Shown in pieces: positions 60,767 to 64,000 of a stretch of DNA of 64,000 nucleotides. Every line of letters begins with the position of its first letter. The stretch's first letter is position 1. The DNA comes from an uncultured Bacteroidales bacterium (GTDB taxonomy: Bacteria; Bacteroidota; Bacteroidia; Bacteroidales; Muribaculaceae), in the NCBI GenBank assembly GCA_958418815.1, contig CATZGB010000001.1, positions 62,001 to 126,000 on the forward strand, given 5' to 3'. Below the pieces are notes generated by a model, which saw only the letters and a program-made list of their open reading frames with translations, was not told the DNA's origin and made no database searches. A program made the translations under genes and the position numbers.

Positions 60767-61546
60767 ATGGCAGAAAACAAGACCGAGAAATGGACCGAGA
60801 TCGAACACCTCCCCGAATGGGACGAGGAGTTCTATGATGTCTACACAGCCCGCAAGCATGGCAAATGGGTGATGCTCAAAACCCTCAAGCCGGCCCTGCT
60901 CGACAACCCCCGCTACCGCGAGATGATAGAGAAGGAGTTTGACATCCGCTATAACCTCTGTCACCCCAACATCGTGATGATAAATGACTTCGAGGATGTC
61001 CCCGGGGTCGGCATGTCGATCATCACCGACGATGTCTATGGCGACTCCCTGCGCAAGCTCATCGACAAGGGGGAGGTCGACGGCGCGATTCTCGACAAAA
61101 TCGTCTGCCAGCTCCCCGAGGCCATCGGATACATACAGAAGAACCATATCCTCCACCATCCGATACGCCCCGAGACCATCATCTTCACCGAGAAAATCCG
61201 CAACCTCAAGCTGATAGATGTGGGTTTCGACCAGCGGGAGCACCTCACCCCCACCGACGCGTCGGAAGACATCCGCAACTATGGCCGGGTGCTGCGCGCC
61301 GCCCTCGACGCTTGCAAAGCCTCACCGGCCGCCGGGAAGCCCTCCCAGGCCGAGCTCGCGCGCTACGCCAAAGTGGCCGACCGATGCCTCAGCGACGACC
61401 CCCGCCGCCGCTTCCGCGACGTGCAGGACCTCAAGATGGCCCTCGCCGGCGACTCCAACCGCCGCCTCTACCTGACCATCATCACTTTCCTCGCCGTGAT
61501 GGCCATAATCCTCGGCTGGCTCTGCTGGAAAGCCCCGGTGCTCTAA
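60767..61546 (+). CDS. membrane-anchored protein pseudokinase
   Basis: The 259-residue protein has an Hanks-type kinase fold and one C-terminal transmembrane helix (about 236-255). The ATP-anchoring Lys38 (WVMLKTLK), the alpha-C Glu57 and the DFG Asp151 (as DVG) are present, but the glycine-rich loop is missing, HRD is HHP (130-132) and the catalytic Asn is Thr137. This predicts ATP binding at best and no phosphotransfer. Similar short kinase-like proteins are, as I recall, conserved in Bacteroidales. It sits in a plus-strand run with DUF4919 and GNAT genes; the partner or signal is unknown. Confidence 0.85.
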   Translation: MAENKTEKWTEIEHLPEWDEEFYDVYTARKHGKWVMLKTLKPALLDNPRYREMIEKEFDIRYNLCHPNIVMINDFEDVPGVGMSIITDDVYGDSLRKLIDKGEVDGAILDKIVCQLPEAIGYIQKNHILHHPIRPETIIFTEKIRNLKLIDVGFDQREHLTPTDASEDIRNYGRVLRAALDACKASPAAGKPSQAELARYAKVADRCLSDDPRRRFRDVQDLKMALAGDSNRRLYLTIITFLAVMAIILGWLCWKAPVL

Positions 61547-61585
61547 TCCGCAACCTCGATTCCCAAAACACCATAACTGAACATC

Positions 61586-62716
61586 ATGAGCGTTGAAATC
61601 CGCGCATTACAACCAACCAGATCACAACTACGCAAATTCGCCAGCTTCGGCATAGACCTCTACGAGGGCAACCCGTATTACGTCCCCGCCCTCATCCACG
61701 ACGATGTCAACACCCTCTCCCCCAAGGTCAACCCCGCATTCGACTTCTGCGAGGCACAGTGCTTCATGGCCTACCGCGACGGAAAACCTGTCGGACGCAT
61801 CGCCGGCATCATCAACAACACCGTCAACGAACGCACCGGCCAGAAGACCCTCCGCTTCGGCTTCGTCGACTTCATCGACGACACCGAAGTGGTCGACGCC
61901 CTCTTCGACGCCTGCGCCGCATGGGGTAAGGAGCGCGGCATGGACTCCATGCTCGGCCCCATGGGATTCACCGACATGGACCACGAAGGAATGCTCGTCG
62001 AAGGCTTCGACCAGCTCGGCACGATGGCCACCATCTACAATCACCCCTACTACCCCCGCCACATGGAGCGGATGGGCTTCACCCCCGAAGCCGAATGGGT
62101 GGAGATGGCCATCAAGATACCCGATTCCATCCCCGACAAATACGCCCGCGTGGCCGAGATAGTCAAGACCCGCAACAACCTCAAAGTCTTGAAATTCACC
62201 TCCCGCAAGAAAATCAAGGAGCAATACGGCGTGGCCCTCTTCGAGCTGATCAACGAAGCCTACGACCAGCTCTACGGCTACTCCCCCCTCACCCCCCGCC
62301 AGATCGACTACTACATCGACATGTACCTCGGCATCCTCAACCTCGACTTCGTCACCGTCGTCGTCGACAGCGAAGACCGCCTCGTGGCCGTCGGCATCTC
62401 CATCCAGTCATTCTCCAAAGCCCTCCAGAAATCACGCGGCCGCCTCTTCCCCACAGGCTGGTGGCACCTGCTGCAGACCCTCCGGGGCAAATCCGACATC
62501 GTCGACCTCCTCCTCATCGCCGTCAAGCCCGAATACCAGAACAAAGGGGTCAACGCCCTCCTCTTCACCGACCTCATCCCCCACTACATCAAAGCCGGCT
62601 TCAAACACGCCGAGACCAACCCCGAGCTGGCCGGCAACGACAAAGTCCGCGGCCAATGGGACTACTTCGACACCCGCCTCCACAAGCGCCGCCGCGCCTT
62701 CCGCCGCCCCCTCTGA
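61586..62716 (+). CDS. GNAT-fold N-acetyltransferase-like protein
   Basis: The 376-residue protein shows GNAT strand and loop patterns in two places: CFMAYRDGKPVGRIAGIINN near residue 60 and LLIAVKPEYQNKGVNALLFTDL near residue 315, where the NKGVNALL segment is a variant of the acetyl-CoA binding Q/RxxGxG/A loop. It matches a Bacteroidetes family annotated as N-acetyltransferase without a known substrate. The codon third positions are extremely rich in C here, which leaves long open frames on other strands as shadows. Confidence 0.8.
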   Translation: MSVEIRALQPTRSQLRKFASFGIDLYEGNPYYVPALIHDDVNTLSPKVNPAFDFCEAQCFMAYRDGKPVGRIAGIINNTVNERTGQKTLRFGFVDFIDDTEVVDALFDACAAWGKERGMDSMLGPMGFTDMDHEGMLVEGFDQLGTMATIYNHPYYPRHMERMGFTPEAEWVEMAIKIPDSIPDKYARVAEIVKTRNNLKVLKFTSRKKIKEQYGVALFELINEAYDQLYGYSPLTPRQIDYYIDMYLGILNLDFVTVVVDSEDRLVAVGISIQSFSKALQKSRGRLFPTGWWHLLQTLRGKSDIVDLLLIAVKPEYQNKGVNALLFTDLIPHYIKAGFKHAETNPELAGNDKVRGQWDYFDTRLHKRRRAFRRPL

Positions 62717-62791
62717 TTCCTCGGTTGCTCCCCCTCCCCCCTCCTCCCGGCTCCCTGTCCCCCGCCCGCTGCCCTCCCGCCGCCCCTGCCT

Positions 62792-62825
62792 CCTTGCTTT
62801 GGGGCCGTGTGAGGGCGCGAGCCCG
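62792..62825 (+). repeat. third copy of the dispersed repeat core
   Basis: This 34-bp stretch begins with the same CCTTGCTTTGGGGC-type core as the arms at 48255-48381 (one change in the first 22 bases), followed by a differently arranged GGGCGCGAGCCCG. It lies in the short gap between the GNAT gene and rnhB. Confidence 0.7.
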
Positions 62826-62859
62826 AAAAAGAAGAAAAGAAAAAAGCAAGCAAAAAGCC

Positions 62860-63516
62860 TTGGAAAACTCCTTCACTCCCGGCGGCCTTGAGGCCGGTTG
62901 CGACGAGGCCGGCCGCGGCTGCCTCGCCGGCCCCGTCGTGGCCGCCGCCGTCATCCTCCCCGACGACTTCCGCCACCCCTGGCTCAACGACTCCAAGCAA
63001 GTCACCGAAGCCCGCCGCGAGGCCCTGCGCCCCATCATCGAGCAGGAAGCCCTCGCCTGGGCCGTCGCCGCCTGTTCCCCCGCCGAGATCGACACCCTCA
63101 ACATCCTGCGCGCCTCCATCACCGCCATGCACCGCGCCCTCGACGCAATCTGCGGCGACGCCCCCTTTCCCCCCGGCCAAATCATCGCCGCCTCCACGCG
63201 CCGCCTCGCGCCCGCCAGCGTCATCATCGACGGCAACAAATTCCACCCCTGGCGCGACATCCCCTGGCAGACCTTCGTCAAAGGAGACAGCCGCTACGGC
63301 AACATCGCCGCCGCCTCCATCCTCGCCAAGACCCACCGCGACGACATCATGCGCAGCCTCCACGACCAATACCCCCCCTACAACTGGGCCGTCAACAAAG
63401 GCTACCCCACCGCCGACCACCGCGCGGCCATCGCCGCCCACGGCCCCACCCCCCACCACCGCCTCACCTTCCGCCTCCTTCCCCCCACCCAGCTCACCCT
63501 CTTCCCCAACGGATAA
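62860..63516 (+). CDS. rnhB: ribonuclease HII
   Basis: The 218-residue enzyme removes RNA primers and misincorporated ribonucleotides. CDEAGRG (Asp15, Glu16) is motif 1, IIDGNKF carries the next Asp, and KGDSRYGNIAAASILAKTHRD follows. No ATG is available between the repeat and DEAGRG, so translation probably starts at the TTG at 62860, after a purine-rich stretch. The frame stays open far upstream through the repeat and out of frame with the GNAT gene; that part is taken to be non-coding. Confidence 0.92.
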   Translation: MENSFTPGGLEAGCDEAGRGCLAGPVVAAAVILPDDFRHPWLNDSKQVTEARREALRPIIEQEALAWAVAACSPAEIDTLNILRASITAMHRALDAICGDAPFPPGQIIAASTRRLAPASVIIDGNKFHPWRDIPWQTFVKGDSRYGNIAAASILAKTHRDDIMRSLHDQYPPYNWAVNKGYPTADHRAAIAAHGPTPHHRLTFRLLPPTQLTLFPNG

Positions 63517-63543
63517 GGGGGGACGCATACCCACGGCCTCACA

Positions 63544-63600
63544 CAGACACGCAGATGCCATCCGGGACGAAAATCCATCCGGATGGCATCTGCGTGTCTG
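63544..63600. terminator. strong hairpin between convergent rnhB and small secreted protein
   Basis: A perfect 22-bp stem (63544-63565 with 63579-63600) with a 13-nt loop separates rnhB (plus) from the gene on the minus strand that ends at 63645. There is no T-run on either side. Confidence 0.8.
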
Positions 63601-63644
63601 CGGAATCCGCGTGAGACCCCTGCCAAAAATAATAATCAAGAGAA

Positions 63645-63974
63645 TCAGAGCGTCACCCTCTTCGTGAGCGACCCCGCCTTGAGGATGAAAATACCCTTTG
63701 AGCCGAGCTTCAGGCGGTGGATGCCCGGCTGCACGGTCTCCTGGTGGATCTGCTGCCCCAGTATCGAGAACAGCTTCACCGTCACCGGCTTCTGCGACCA
63801 GATATAGATATACCCGTCAAGCACCGTCACCTCCACCTGCCCGTCCATCTCAAACGACTGCACCACAGACGGCTGGGGGGAAGTTACCTCCTCCCAGGCC
63901 GGCGCAGCCGCCGATACAGTCGCGGCGGCAATCGCAAAGGCCGTCGCCAGCCCTGCAAGCCTCTTGGTGATCAT
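63645..63974 (-). CDS. small secreted protein resembling a T9SS C-terminal sorting domain
   Basis: The 109-residue product (ATG at 63974; an ATG five codons earlier is an alternative) has a signal peptide ending near AAA. The last 65 residues have the strand pattern of type IX secretion tails: YIWSQKPVTVKLFSILGQ, then GIHRLKLGSKGIFILKAG and the final TKRVTL. Normally this pattern ends a large exported protein; here almost nothing precedes it. Function unknown. Confidence 0.7.
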   Translation of the reverse strand: MITKRLAGLATAFAIAAATVSAAAPAWEEVTSPQPSVVQSFEMDGQVEVTVLDGYIYIWSQKPVTVKLFSILGQQIHQETVQPGIHRLKLGSKGIFILKAGSLTKRVTL

Positions 63975-64000
63975 TCTCAGTGCGGTCATTTCTCGATTAG

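Noticed and set aside
62095..62859. Upstream in-frame extension of rnhB to a 473-codon frame
   Set aside because: It overlaps the GNAT gene in another frame, is rich in Arg/Pro repeats and passes through an intergenic repeat.

Overview
The window looks like a piece of a Bacteroidales chromosome, most likely a GC-rich gut lineage such as Muribaculaceae. That placement is an inference from family content, not a database result. Supporting signs are -7 promoter boxes of the Bacteroidetes TAnnTTTG type in front of many genes, the fused alternative GlmU, DUF4954, DUF3078 and DUF4919 proteins, a bacterial GH3-like protein, a fused SpmA/SpmB protein, and split gcvPA/gcvPB. I see no prophage, insertion sequence, CRISPR array or integrative element. 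Most of the content is core housekeeping.

Layout. 0-9 kb (minus strand): a lipoprotein, tRNA-Asp, a DUF4954 beta-helix protein, and a compact six-gene operon of secreted, lipoprotein and outer-membrane products with no clear assigned function. 9-18 kb: rfbC, the GlmU-like enzyme, an M48 protease, two envelope proteins, a large YfhO-family membrane protein preceded by a long palindromic element, and xerD. 18-24 kb: a palindrome-rich spacer, then leuS, nadA and a DUF3078 protein (minus). 23.6-24.3 kb: a non-coding spacer dense in DnaA-box-like 9-mers, the best candidate here for oriC. 24-31 kb: one operon carrying lipoate ligase, GcvT, GcvH, GcvPA, GcvPB and Lpd, i.e. the whole glycine cleavage system plus lipoylation (minus). 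31-48 kb (mostly plus): HAD phosphatase, aroB, a frameshifted PAP2 phosphatase, nucleoside kinase, C-S lyase, aroA, a zinc/manganese-type ABC permease, GH25 lysozyme, RluA, ybeY-mnmG, a perfect parS-type 16-mer, apt and a short malic enzyme. 48-54 kb (minus): a TolC/HlyD/two-permease exporter without an adjacent ATPase. 53.7 kb: the SRP RNA gene. 54-64 kb: mgtC-like, topA, a GH3-like ligase, alkaline phosphatase, a DUF4919 protein, a membrane-anchored pseudokinase, a GNAT protein, rnhB and a small secreted protein resembling a T9SS tail.

Genes left of about 24-31 kb run mainly on the minus strand and genes to the right mainly on the plus strand. Together with the DnaA-box cluster and the parS site 22 kb away, this suggests the window spans the replication-origin domain. 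Other points of interest are the uncharacterised six-gene envelope operon, three kinds of long palindromic spacer element, back-to-back divergent -7 boxes, and the conserved-looking pseudokinase.
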